Part shown: positions 1 to 8,875 of the stretch, piece after piece | How the letters are laid out: each line of letters opens with the position of its first letter | Numbering within the stretch: the stretch's first letter is position 1 | NCBI RefSeq assembly: GCF_947502445.1 | Contig: NZ_CANMZW010000026.1 | Location: 17,051 to 81,050 of the forward strand | Length of the DNA: 64,000 nucleotides | Reading direction: 5' to 3' | From: an uncultured Brevibacillus sp. | GTDB lineage: Bacteria > Bacillota > Bacilli > Brevibacillales > Brevibacillaceae | Position numbers and translations under genes: made by a program | The notes under the pieces: generated by a model | What the model was told of the DNA's origin: nothing | The model's database searches: none | What the model saw: the letters and a program-made list of their open reading frames with translations, nothing else

Positions 1-422
1 TCCTCGATCAAACGATTTAGCCACTTTTCTCCCTCTGCCTCATCGACCTTGTAGACGCTTTTTAACAGACGGAACGACTCTAGTGGAGATAAATCCCACC
101 AAAGCTGAGAACGCTGTCCAAAAACGACCCCAATCGAGCGCACGTATTCCTCACGCTGCTTGAAGGGAACATAGCCATTAATCATGATATCGCCATCGCT
201 GGGTGTCAGAATCCCCGTCAGCATTTTAATCGTCGTCGATTTACCGGCGCCGTTTTCCCCAATCAGCGCAAACATCTCGCCTTCCTCTACCGTGAAGGAA
301 AGATCGTCCACCGCTTTTACTGTTTTGTATTCACGGCTGAACAAATCACGAAAAGCACCACCAAGTCCTGATCTGGCCTGATGGATGCGAAACTCCTTTT
401 GTAAATGATTAACTTGAATCAT
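1..422 (-). CDS. ABC transporter ATP-binding protein, 5' part only
   Basis: The first 140 residues of an ABC-type ATPase read from the ATG at 422 and run off the left edge of the window. A Walker A motif GENGAGKST lies near residue 60, and a Q-loop region (VFGQRSQLWWD) follows about 45 residues later. The insert after the first beta strand (around the SREYKTVKAVDDLSF segment) resembles the ABC-2/NatA-like exporters whose permeases are encoded separately; that is family knowledge. Signature and Walker B motifs lie outside the window, so the substrate cannot be inferred. The permease partner would be expected further left. Confidence 0.85.
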   Translation of the reverse strand, partial: MIQVNHLQKEFRIHQARSGLGGAFRDLFSREYKTVKAVDDLSFTVEEGEMFALIGENGAGKSTTIKMLTGILTPSDGDIMINGYVPFKQREEYVRSIGVVFGQRSQLWWDLSPLESFRLLKSVYKVDEAEGEKWLNRLIE

Positions 423-512
423 GGAAAACCGTCCTTTTTTACTCGGTTGCACAACATCTGTTAGTGTATATGAGCGATTCGATTTGTGCAAAAGGCAAAC
501 TGCACAAATCTG

Positions 513-1355
513 CTATTCCAGATACAGGACAATACCCGTCTTGTCATCCGACTTTTTAAAGCGAACGTAGCTGGTGCATTCGGGATCGCTGTTTTCCAGG
601 GCCAATAGGTCGTCCGTATATCGCTGCAGTCCTTTATGAACGATTGGCAAGACAGTCTGTTCCCAATTCGGCTCGCCCCCTCCATAAGGGCGCGGCATGA
701 ACAGTCCATCTGTCAAAAGCACCAACGCCTTAACAGCAATCCGATTCACGCGTCCGTATTCGATGAAGTCCCGAGCAGAAGCATCCCCATTCAATACACC
801 GTAGCCGCCTGGTGTGTTTGCCTGGTATCGATTTTGAATTAGTACGTCCCTGCATCGTTCCAGCAGCTCGGCGCGGGTTCCTACACCCTGGGCTATTCCT
901 TCCTCCCATTTGGCAAAAGCTTTGCTTTCCAAATGATTGACCTGCAGATGCGTCAAGGGGCGTACTGTATCGTCTGCATAAACAACAAAAATCATGCAAT
1001 CCCCTGTTTGTGCGTATTCAATATGCGCCTCTCCTACTCGAACCACTGCACACGCCGCACCCCAGAGTGCTTCCTTTTGCGTCACATCAATCTGACTTTT
1101 GCCCATACAGTCACGCAGCGCATCGTTCGCCATATTCAATGAATCATGCAGAGCCACTTCCTCTGATAAAGCCTCCAGCTGGCGCTTTACGAGCTCAGCG
1201 GCAATAGCTCCCCCCGTTTGCCCCGCTTCATTTTCATAAGGAACGAGAGCAGAAACACCGTCTACCACTGCAAATACATGCTTGGCCTGTGAAATAACAT
1301 AAGCATCCTCGTTGCTTTTGCCGCTACCCTTGATCGAAATACACTCGACTTTCAT
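513..1355 (-). CDS. PP2C-family serine/threonine phosphatase-like protein
   Basis: A 280-residue cytosolic protein with the scattered motifs of metal-dependent PP2C phosphatases: NEDA at residues 15-18, VVDGVS with the metal-binding aspartate at 32, TGDC in the middle, LLTDGLF, and a C-terminal DDKTGIVL. There is no membrane segment or kinase domain. The ATG at 1355 is preferred because AAAGGCGG sits 9 bases upstream; a TTG nine bases earlier would overlap that site. It probably dephosphorylates proteins, but the substrate is unknown and no cognate kinase is adjacent. It may be a single-gene unit, since the ABC gene begins about 90 bases downstream on the same strand. Confidence 0.8.
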   Translation of the reverse strand: MKVECISIKGSGKSNEDAYVISQAKHVFAVVDGVSALVPYENEAGQTGGAIAAELVKRQLEALSEEVALHDSLNMANDALRDCMGKSQIDVTQKEALWGAACAVVRVGEAHIEYAQTGDCMIFVVYADDTVRPLTHLQVNHLESKAFAKWEEGIAQGVGTRAELLERCRDVLIQNRYQANTPGGYGVLNGDASARDFIEYGRVNRIAVKALVLLTDGLFMPRPYGGGEPNWEQTVLPIVHKGLQRYTDDLLALENSDPECTSYVRFKKSDDKTGIVLYLE

Positions 1356-1509
1356 AGTGGACAACCGCCTTTGTCTATGTGTTGTGATTTGCCCAAAAAT
1401 TGTATCATTTTTCCTTTTTCACATCCAGAGCTGTTGGTCCATACCCACCTACTCATTCGCTGTGGTAAGATAATGAAGGACTTTTGGGACAAGAAAAGAG
1501 GGATTAAGC

Positions 1510-2802
1510 ATGAAACGTGAACGATCCGCAGAGCTGCACAACCAAGCTTTGGATGTGATTCTTGGTGGCGTAAACAGCCCATCGAGATCTTTCAAGGCCG
1601 TAGGCGGAGGGGCCCCAGTCACAATGGAACGTGCTGAGGGAGCATACTTCTGGGACGTGGACGGAAATCAATATATTGACTATCTGGCAGCGTACGGGCC
1701 GATCATCACTGGTCACGCTCATCCGCACGTAACCAAAGCAATTTGCGAGGCAGCTTCAAATGGCACGTTGTACGGCACGCCTACTCCATGGGAAGTTACC
1801 TTCGCTGGCATGATTCGCGAAGCTATTCCTTCTATGGAACGCATCCGCTTTAACAACTCCGGAACGGAATCTGTCATGACCTGCATCCGTGTAGCTCGTG
1901 CTTACACTGGCCGTGTAAAAATTATCAAATTCGCTGGCTGCTACCACGGTCACTCTGATCTGGTGCTGGTGGCTGCAGGCTCTGGGCCTTCCACTTTGGG
2001 CATTCCAGACAGCGCGGGCATCCCGCAAAGCATCGCGAGCGAAGTAATTACTGTACCGTTTAACGACAAGGCAGCATTCGCTGAGGCGCTTGAAAAATGG
2101 GGCAGCGAAACTGCATGCGTGCTGGTAGAACCGATTGTCGGCAACTTTGGAATCGTGACACCTGAGCCTGGCTTCCTGGAGGAAGTGAACAGACTGACGC
2201 ATGAAGCAGGTGCCCTCGTCGTATACGATGAAGTCATCACAGCTTTCCGTTTCTGCTACGGCGGCGCACAAAACCTGCTCGGAGTAGAGCCGGACTTGAC
2301 TGCACTTGGTAAAATTATCGGTGGCGGTCTGCCGATCGGTGCTTACGGTGGACGTCGTGAAATTATGGAGCAGGTAGCCCCGCTCGGTCCTGCTTATCAA
2401 GCCGGAACAATGGCGGGCAACCCTGCCTCCATCCGCGCTGGAATCGCATGCCTGGAAGTATTGAAGCAGCCTGGTGTCTATGATGAATTCGAACGACTGG
2501 GTGCCATCCTGGAAAATGGCATTCGTGAAGCGGCTGATAAGCATGGCGTAACGATCCAGCTCAATCGTGTCAAAGGCGCGATGGCTGTATACTTCACAGA
2601 CGAGCCTGTCCATGACTATGATGCTGCACAAAAGGCCGATGGCGAGCTTTTCGCCCGTTTCTTCCGTCTCATGCTCGATGAGGGAATTTGCCTCGCTCCG
2701 TCCAAATACGAGGCGTGGTTTATCACGACCGCCCATACCGAGGAAGACATTCAAAAGACGATCGCTGCGGTAGAGCGTTCTTTTGCAAAATTACAGGCGT
2801 AA
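1510..2802 (+). CDS. gsaB: glutamate-1-semialdehyde 2,1-aminomutase (second paralogue type, GsaB)
   Basis: A 430-residue PLP enzyme that converts glutamate-1-semialdehyde to 5-aminolevulinate, the last step of the C5 route to tetrapyrroles. The sequence is very close to B. subtilis GsaB as I remember it, including NSPSRSFKAVGGGAP near the start, GCYHGHSD in the middle and the PLP lysine in LGKIIGGGLP (Lys268). Length matches the family. An ATG follows an AAGAGGG-type ribosome site. It stands alone between a divergent phosphatase and a strong terminator, not in a hem operon, which fits the GsaB paralogue. In B. subtilis gsaB sits beside ygaC/ygaD, which are found here at 14-16 kb. Confidence 0.93.
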   Translation: MKRERSAELHNQALDVILGGVNSPSRSFKAVGGGAPVTMERAEGAYFWDVDGNQYIDYLAAYGPIITGHAHPHVTKAICEAASNGTLYGTPTPWEVTFAGMIREAIPSMERIRFNNSGTESVMTCIRVARAYTGRVKIIKFAGCYHGHSDLVLVAAGSGPSTLGIPDSAGIPQSIASEVITVPFNDKAAFAEALEKWGSETACVLVEPIVGNFGIVTPEPGFLEEVNRLTHEAGALVVYDEVITAFRFCYGGAQNLLGVEPDLTALGKIIGGGLPIGAYGGRREIMEQVAPLGPAYQAGTMAGNPASIRAGIACLEVLKQPGVYDEFERLGAILENGIREAADKHGVTIQLNRVKGAMAVYFTDEPVHDYDAAQKADGELFARFFRLMLDEGICLAPSKYEAWFITTAHTEEDIQKTIAAVERSFAKLQA

Positions 2803-2848
2803 ATGATTAAACTCAGCGATGTGAGCCTGTAAGCGACATCAGAGCTGT

Positions 2849-2896
2849 GCCCATGACTGGCAACCAACCATTGCCACCGTCATGGGCTTCTTTTTT
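2849..2896 (+). terminator. intrinsic terminator of gsaB
   Basis: A nine-base perfect stem, GCCCATGAC with GTCATGGGC, is extended inside by TGGCAA/TTGCCA and followed by a T-rich run. Confidence 0.9.
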
Positions 2897-2954
2897 CGGT
2901 CATACTAACGGATGTCACGTCTGAATTCCGTATTCATCTAAGGAGGAGTTCCTG

Positions 2955-3095
2955 ATGTCAAAAGGCGAAAAGAGCTATCCGCAAGCTCCTGAAAAAACAC
3001 TGGATTCCAAGATGAGCAGCAAAATGCTCGAAGTAACCGGATTCCAAACGCCTCGAAAAACGGAGCATCATAAAACACAAAATCACGATCGTTAG
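2955..3095 (+). CDS. small hydrophilic protein, 46 residues
   Basis: A short reading frame begins with ATG 6 bases after a strong AGGAGG site and ends just before an intrinsic terminator, so it is a complete monocistronic unit. The product is very polar and lysine/histidine rich, starting MSKGEKSYPQAPEK and ending TQNHDR, with no cysteine and no membrane segment. It resembles the small, probably disordered proteins often seen in spore-formers, but I do not recognise a family. Support is the ribosome site plus terminator, not homology. Confidence 0.65.
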   Translation: MSKGEKSYPQAPEKTLDSKMSSKMLEVTGFQTPRKTEHHKTQNHDR

Positions 3096-3108
3096 ACACC
3101 TGAAACAG

Positions 3109-3148
3109 GCACATTCCACCAATTACCAAGGGAATGTGTCTATTTTTT
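3109..3148 (+). terminator. intrinsic terminator after the 46-residue gene
   Basis: GCACATTCC pairs with GGAATGTGT around a 12-base loop and is followed by TATTTTTTG. Confidence 0.8.
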
Positions 3149-3235
3149 GTCGTTGATATACTGGCTTTCTGATTGATAAAAAAACTTTTCTTAAAGGTAA
3201 AACGCTTACATTACGATTTACCCCTTTTCGCTTTA

Positions 3236-3264
3236 TTGCACTGAGCGGATGTTCATGCTATTCT
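3236..3264 (+). promoter_or_regulatory. possible sigma-A promoter of the glutamate synthase gene
   Basis: TTGCAC and TATTCT are separated by exactly 17 bases, upstream of the glutamate synthase gene. Both boxes are imperfect. About 30 bases upstream a GGTAAA/TTTACC inverted pair (3196-3223) could be an activator site of the GltC type; that is inference. Confidence 0.4.
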
Positions 3265-3312
3265 TAACACCACAATATTTTTAGAAGTTTCAGAATTGTT
3301 TACAGGAGGTGG

Positions 3313-3330
3313 ATGGTCAGTCACAACTGA
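3313..3330 (+). other. five-codon upstream reading frame in the glutamate synthase leader
   Basis: The best ribosome site in the leader, AGGAGGTGG at 3303-3311, precedes ATG at 3313, which opens a five-codon frame (MVSHN) ending in TGA at 3328-3330. The probable glutamate synthase ATG follows 10 bases later in another frame. This arrangement suggests translational coupling or reinitiation, or alternatively a sequence error near the start. Confidence 0.4.
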
Positions 3331-3340
3331 CCGAGAAATC

Positions 3341-6300
3341 ATGCTAAACAGAGACCAGAAAGAAACCATTGAACAATTCCACGATTATCATCGCATCGAG
3401 CATGACAGCTGCGGAATCATCTGTATCATCGAAAAACAGGGCATCCCTACGCGAAAAAATGTAGACGAGACCATTCGCTCCTTGATTCAAATGGAGCACC
3501 GCTCCGGCTTTATCGACGGCGAAGGCGATGGCTGTGGAATTTTGACGGATATTCCCCGCACACTATGGTCGAAATATTTGCATCAGGCGGGGCTGAATGG
3601 GGATTTTGCGCATGATCCTCGCTTTTCCATCGCTCATATCTTTGTTCCACGCAATGGACATGATGCACAGCTTGTTCAAAACGAAATTCGCACCTTGTTT
3701 ACAAGCAATCAGCTTGCTATTTTGCTTGAACGTGAAAATGCGGTTAACTCGGACGTGCTCGGGAAAAACGGAAGGAGAGATGAGCCAATATTCTGGCAAA
3801 TAGCTATCTCTGCCCCAGAAGCTTTGTCCGAAGCTGAATACAGCAAGCAGCTTTTTGAAGTTCATACTGCCATTGAGTCTGCCCACAATGTGCATGTCGC
3901 TTCCCTTAGCCCCGTAAGCAGCGCCTACAAGGTCATGGGAGCCGCCAACATTTTGCCAACGTACTTTGGAGATCTGGCAGATGAACTGTTTCAATCCTCC
4001 GTTACTGTCGGTCATAATCGCTATTCCACCAATACGTTGTCCAACTTTTTCCGGGTCCAGCCCTTTTCGCTACTTGGACATAATGGAGAAATCAATACGA
4101 TCAGCAAACTGGAAGAGGAAGCCCAGATGCTTGGGGTTCCACTCGTCGATGGCGGCAGTGACTCGCAAAATGTAAATCGGACCATCGAGACGTTTATTCA
4201 TCGATATGGGCTCAGCCTTTTTGAAGCGATGGAAGTCGTCTTTCCTCCGATTCACCACGAAATGAAGCTGCTCCCCGCTCATCTCCAGGATCTCTATGTT
4301 TATCTGCGCCAGGCATGGGGGCATTTTGCCCAAGGTCCTGCCGGCATCGTTTCCCGCTATTCCAACGAATGCGTATTTAGCGTAGATGCCCTCGGTCTGC
4401 GTCCGCTCTGGATGGTAGAAGGTCCTACCTCCCTGTACTTCTCGTCAGAACAGGGTGTGATCCCAGTGCATCAAATGGCAAATGAGCCAAAATCGCTTGC
4501 TCCTGGTGAAAAGGTCGGTGTCGTCCTCAATCCTGGTAAACAGGTGGAGGTTCTCTCGCATCATCAGCTTCAGCAAATCATTTATGAGCGCTTTTCGCAA
4601 AAAATCGAAAGCGCAGGAGCACGCCAACATTTGCACTACCTGTATGACTCGGAGGTTCTTGCTACAGAACCAGAAATCGCCGCTCCGACCTCTTCCATTT
4701 ACAGTGCATATGGCTGGGATCGCGAGCAGGTGCAGCTGATTGAGCAGATGGCCACAAACGGTGTGGAACCAATCCGATCACTTGGTCACGACGGTCCGCT
4801 GGGGGTTCTCTCCAAGGAACGTCAAAACCTTGCTGATTTTGTCAAGGAAAGTGTAGCGGTTGTGACCAACCCTGCCATTGACCGCGACCGTGAGATGGAG
4901 CATTTCTCCACTCGTGTCGTCATTGGCGCGCGTGTTCCTCTCTCTTCCAAAGCGGGATCGTACCAACGGATCGAGCTGCCTTCGCCGCTGCTCGTAGAAG
5001 GGCAAGCCTTGCAAAAAGCGGCTGCCGATCAACAAACCTTTTCTCTGGAGCAGGTTATCCATCACTTTAACAACCATCCTGCCAGTATTGCAGTTCTATC
5101 CACCCATTTCACCGCTGAGGATGGCTATGCAAAAGGACTGAAGCAGCTTACCCAGACTGCGATTCAAGCTGTCAAAAACGGTGCGGCTCTGCTCATTCTC
5201 GACGATACAGACGCGCATCAGCAAGAAAAGTACTGGATAGACCCGCTGCTCGTCATCGCATCTGTCGATCAGGCTCTCAAGGCTTCCTTTGACCAAGAAG
5301 GCATCAGCCTGCGTCGCAAAGCCAGTCTGATTCTGCGATCCGGGGCGATCCGCTCGTTGCATGATCTGGCGCTGTCCATTGGTTCTGGCGCTGATGCTGT
5401 CTCACCTTACCTGATGTTTGCAACGGCTGCTGCCAAAAATGGCGCTGTTTCTGCAAGCAACTTGTACAGTGCGCTGAACAAAGGATTGGAAAAGGTCATT
5501 TCCACCATCGGTATTCATGAGCTGCGCGGCTACGGGCGTCTCTTTTCTTCCATCGGTCTGCGTCAGGATGTAGCAGAAGCGCTTGGCATCGTCAACTTCT
5601 GCGGGTCCGAGCAGGCAGGTGTCTCGTTTGCTGACCTGCAAGAGGACAGCATCCGCCGTCATCACGACTTTTCTAGTGAAACAGCGCGCGAATCGAAAAC
5701 CTTCCATATCTTCCCGCGTCTATGGAAGCTGATCGGACAAATGGCTGCTGGCGATATTCCTTACTCTGACTATGCCCTCAAGCTGGATGAAAACGAGCGG
5801 GACAATCCTATTGCGATTCGTCACGTTGCTGACTTTGACTTTGAGCAGGCGAGGCAGCAGGTCGCTCCTGAGCAGGTCGATATCAGCGTTGGTGAGCATT
5901 CCTTGCCGTTCCTGATTTCGTCTATGTCTTTTGGCTCGCAAAACGAAACGGCCTTCCGCGCTTATCCAGAAGCAGCCGATCAGCTGGGTATGATCTGTAT
6001 GAACGGCGAAGGCGGCGAGATCAAGGATATGCTAGGTCGCTATCGGCATACTCGTGGCATCCAGGTCGCATCTGGACGCTTTGGTATCAATGTAGAACTG
6101 GCAAACGCCGCCTATCTATTAGAAATTAAAATCGGTCAAGGCGCAAAACCAGGTGAAGGCGGTCATTTGCCAGGCTCCAAGGTAACTGCGAAAATCGCTG
6201 CTGCTCGTAACGCGACCATCGGCTCGGATTTGATCTCGCCCTCCAACAACCACGACATTTACTCGATCGAGGATTTGGCACAGATGATCACCGAGCTGAA

Positions 6301-7873
6301 AACAGCGAATGACAAGGCAAAAATTTGTGTCAAAGTGCCGATCGTGCCAAACATCGGAACGATTGCTGTCGGTGTAGCCAAGGCAGGTGCTGATTATATC
6401 ACCCTCTCCGGCTTCGATGGCGGAACAGGTGCTGCCCGTGTCCATGCGCTTCAGCACGTAGGCTTGCCAGCAGAGATCGGGGTCAAAGCAGCTCACAATG
6501 CACTCCTCGAAGCTGGACTGCGCGATCAGGTGGAGCTGTGGGCGGATGGCGGCGTAAAAAGTGCCGCGGACGTCGTCAAGCTGATGCTGCTTGGTGCCAA
6601 CCGGATCGGCTTTGCAACTCTCGCCATGATCGCCGTAGGTTGTACGACTTGCCGTGGCTGCCATTTGGATACATGCCACGTCGGCATCGCTACGCAAATC
6701 GACAATATAGAGGAAGCTCATGAAAAAGGACTGCGCCGCTTCGTACCGCGTCAGGCAGATCTTGCAGTATCCGGGCTGAAAACGTTCTTTACTTTGTTTG
6801 GCGAGGAAGTACGACGCATTACCGCTGCTCTCGGCTTTACCCGTACCCAAGACCTCGTCGGACGCTCTGATCTATTGGTACAGAAGCGTCTGCTGGAGAA
6901 AATTGATTTGACTGCACTGCTGACGGTACACCCGCTCTATAAGGCTGCAGGGATTGCCCAGACGGAAGAAACCGAGGAGCGCGTACTCGTAGCAGCAGGT
7001 GCTTTGGCGAATGCAGCCGAGAGCCGTTATTTCAATGCGGATCGCCCTATTCAGGAGACGTTTACCAGCATTCTCTCGGGAGAGCGTGTCCTGGGCAGTC
7101 GCTGGGCAGGAGCTCGGGTAGAAAACCATCTCGATGGCAGCTACACCTCGTTGCCAGAGGTATCCTTGAACTTTGTCGCAGGTAGTGTGCCAGGCAATGG
7201 TTTGGCAGCGTACAACGTCCAGGGCGTCAACATCCGCGTCGAAGGTGGCGCACAGGATGGTGTCGGCAAAACGAGCTTTGGTGGCCGCGTCTCTGTCCTT
7301 AAAGCAAAAGGGCTTGAAGGTGCTTATGTGAATGGCTCTGTCGGAAAAAGCTTTTGCTATGGGGCGCAAAAAGGGCTGTTCGTAGTTCAAGGAAACGCAG
7401 ATTCCCGTGCCTGCATCCGCCTCTCCGGTGCCGATGTTGTCTTTGGCGGAGAGATTACGGAGCCGATTCAGGATGAGCTTGGCGGTATTGGCTCACGCGC
7501 GAATCTGAAGGGCTTTGCCTTTGAGTACATGACCAATGGACGCGCGGTTGTCCTGGGTGATCCAGGTCCTTGGATTTGTGCAGGGATGACAGGCGGTGTC
7601 ATCTACGTCAGGCAGAGTCCGGAAATGGGCTTTGACCAGGCAGCATTGGAACGCCGCATCGCCAAAGGGGCAAAGGTCTTCCTCTACAAGCTGGATCAGC
7701 AGGGAGTCAGCGATGTGCAGGAGCTGCTCGGTCACTACAAGGAAGAGCTGCTTGCCACTGAGCAATACGAAACGGCTGCCCGCGTACAAAAATGGATCGA
7801 CGAAGCGGATTCCCAATTTATCATGATTTCGCCGAAGAAAGAGCAAGCCGATCCGTCTGTGTCTACAGAATGA
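3341..7873 (+). CDS. gltB: glutamate synthase, large (glutamine amidotransferase/FMN) subunit
   Basis: A 1510-residue enzyme that takes the amide nitrogen of glutamine and reductively aminates 2-oxoglutarate. Domains in order: class-II glutaminase whose mature N-terminal Cys is Cys24 (EHDSCGI), a central domain, the FMN-binding synthase barrel, the [3Fe-4S] cluster Cys1101-x5-Cys1107-x4-Cys1112, and the C-terminal GXGXG beta-helix. The ATG at 3341 is chosen; an in-frame TTG at 3296 exists but lies upstream of the only good ribosome site, which instead serves a mini-frame. No gltD small subunit is adjacent, so it either pairs with one elsewhere or uses another donor such as ferredoxin. A strong terminator follows. 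Confidence 0.93.
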   Translation: MLNRDQKETIEQFHDYHRIEHDSCGIICIIEKQGIPTRKNVDETIRSLIQMEHRSGFIDGEGDGCGILTDIPRTLWSKYLHQAGLNGDFAHDPRFSIAHIFVPRNGHDAQLVQNEIRTLFTSNQLAILLERENAVNSDVLGKNGRRDEPIFWQIAISAPEALSEAEYSKQLFEVHTAIESAHNVHVASLSPVSSAYKVMGAANILPTYFGDLADELFQSSVTVGHNRYSTNTLSNFFRVQPFSLLGHNGEINTISKLEEEAQMLGVPLVDGGSDSQNVNRTIETFIHRYGLSLFEAMEVVFPPIHHEMKLLPAHLQDLYVYLRQAWGHFAQGPAGIVSRYSNECVFSVDALGLRPLWMVEGPTSLYFSSEQGVIPVHQMANEPKSLAPGEKVGVVLNPGKQVEVLSHHQLQQIIYERFSQKIESAGARQHLHYLYDSEVLATEPEIAAPTSSIYSAYGWDREQVQLIEQMATNGVEPIRSLGHDGPLGVLSKERQNLADFVKESVAVVTNPAIDRDREMEHFSTRVVIGARVPLSSKAGSYQRIELPSPLLVEGQALQKAAADQQTFSLEQVIHHFNNHPASIAVLSTHFTAEDGYAKGLKQLTQTAIQAVKNGAALLILDDTDAHQQEKYWIDPLLVIASVDQALKASFDQEGISLRRKASLILRSGAIRSLHDLALSIGSGADAVSPYLMFATAAAKNGAVSASNLYSALNKGLEKVISTIGIHELRGYGRLFSSIGLRQDVAEALGIVNFCGSEQAGVSFADLQEDSIRRHHDFSSETARESKTFHIFPRLWKLIGQMAAGDIPYSDYALKLDENERDNPIAIRHVADFDFEQARQQVAPEQVDISVGEHSLPFLISSMSFGSQNETAFRAYPEAADQLGMICMNGEGGEIKDMLGRYRHTRGIQVASGRFGINVELANAAYLLEIKIGQGAKPGEGGHLPGSKVTAKIAAARNATIGSDLISPSNNHDIYSIEDLAQMITELKTANDKAKICVKVPIVPNIGTIAVGVAKAGADYITLSGFDGGTGAARVHALQHVGLPAEIGVKAAHNALLEAGLRDQVELWADGGVKSAADVVKLMLLGANRIGFATLAMIAVGCTTCRGCHLDTCHVGIATQIDNIEEAHEKGLRRFVPRQADLAVSGLKTFFTLFGEEVRRITAALGFTRTQDLVGRSDLLVQKRLLEKIDLTALLTVHPLYKAAGIAQTEETEERVLVAAGALANAAESRYFNADRPIQETFTSILSGERVLGSRWAGARVENHLDGSYTSLPEVSLNFVAGSVPGNGLAAYNVQGVNIRVEGGAQDGVGKTSFGGRVSVLKAKGLEGAYVNGSVGKSFCYGAQKGLFVVQGNADSRACIRLSGADVVFGGEITEPIQDELGGIGSRANLKGFAFEYMTNGRAVVLGDPGPWICAGMTGGVIYVRQSPEMGFDQAALERRIAKGAKVFLYKLDQQGVSDVQELLGHYKEELLATEQYETAARVQKWIDEADSQFIMISPKKEQADPSVSTE

Positions 7874-7897
7874 TAGAAAACAGATATAACGTTAGCT

Positions 7898-7930
7898 GCA
7901 CTCCTCCCTTTTATTGGGGGGAGTGCTTTT
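7898..7930 (+). terminator. intrinsic terminator of the glutamate synthase gene
   Basis: An 11-base stem, GCACTCCTCCC with GGGGGGAGTGC, is followed by TTTTG. Confidence 0.9.
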
Positions 7931-8090
7931 GTGTACATATAAACATACGTTAATATTGTCAATGAAGGTTAGAGATTGTACAATAAATAGTGAAACCACC
8001 ATGATACTTATTCGTATACATGGATATGGGACACACTGAATGAGTATGGCTTGCACTTTTGTATAGATAAAAAAGAGGAGTGAATGTTCA

Positions 8091-8771
8091 ATGTTATTCC
8101 ACCCCATGGATATTCTGATTTTCATCGCATTCGGACTGTCGCTCTGGGCGCAATTTCGGGTTAAAGGGACCTTTAACAAGTTCGCTGATGTCCCTACTTC
8201 CTCCGGTCTCACCGGTGCAGAAGCTGCCAGACGTATGCTCGATGCAAACGGCTTGACTAGCGTTCCGGTAGAGCATATCCCAGGTACTCTGACCGACCAC
8301 TACGATCCAATGTCGCGTGTGGTGCGCTTGTCTGATCCCGTATATTTCGGCAACTCTATCGCCTCTTTGTCGGTAGCTTGTCACGAGGTTGGCCACGCGA
8401 TCCAGCACAAGGTTTCGTACCCGATGCTGGTTGCACGTCACCGCATTTTTCCCGTTGTGAATCTCGTTTCTGGTGTGGCTCCTTTGCTTTTGATTGGTGG
8501 TCTTCTGTTTCAAATGTCGGGTCTTCTGCTGTTCGGGATTATCTTCTTCTCCGCAGCTGTTGCCTTCCAGTTGATCACACTGCCAGTTGAGTTCAACGCA
8601 AGTAGCCGTGCCAAGGAACTGATGGTGAGCATGGGCTTCATCCGCAATAGCGAAGAAGGTGGCGCGAGTAAGGTTCTCGGTGCCGCTGCCCTGACTTATG
8701 TTGCCGCTGCTCTGATCTCTGTTCTGGAGCTGGCGAAGTACATCATGATCTTCCGCAGCTCTGACGACTAA
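8091..8771 (+). CDS. yugP: YugP-like zinc-dependent membrane protease
   Basis: A 226-residue membrane protein with the zinc-metallopeptidase motif HEVGH at residues 98-102. Hydrophobic segments flank it: one at the N-terminus (about 7-20), a long pair near 120-165, and one close to the C-terminus. This is the layout of the YugP/Peptidase_Zn_2 family, whose physiological substrate is unknown. AAGAGGAG precedes the ATG. It stands alone, with intrinsic terminators on both sides. Confidence 0.88.
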   Translation: MLFHPMDILIFIAFGLSLWAQFRVKGTFNKFADVPTSSGLTGAEAARRMLDANGLTSVPVEHIPGTLTDHYDPMSRVVRLSDPVYFGNSIASLSVACHEVGHAIQHKVSYPMLVARHRIFPVVNLVSGVAPLLLIGGLLFQMSGLLLFGIIFFSAAVAFQLITLPVEFNASSRAKELMVSMGFIRNSEEGGASKVLGAAALTYVAAALISVLELAKYIMIFRSSDD

Positions 8772-8800
8772 TCATTCGGCTCGAACCTTTTGAAACCCAA

Positions 8801-8837
8801 GGTACAGTCTCTCTTCACGGGAGATTGTACCTTTTTT
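8801..8837 (+). terminator. intrinsic terminator of yugP
   Basis: GGTACAGTCTC pairs with GAGATTGTACC and a run of six T follows. It ends about 40 bases before the comER start. Confidence 0.88.
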
Positions 8838-8875
8838 ACATAGGCTGCGTTACAATACGAGGGGAGGTTGTTGCG

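Noticed and set aside
1756..2754. 332-codon open frame antisense to gsaB
   Set aside because: It is the mirror of a strongly conserved coding sequence; composition is unlike a protein and there is no ribosome site.
6119..6850. 243-codon frame antisense to the glutamate synthase gene
   Set aside because: Lies inside the conserved FMN domain region; shadow frame.
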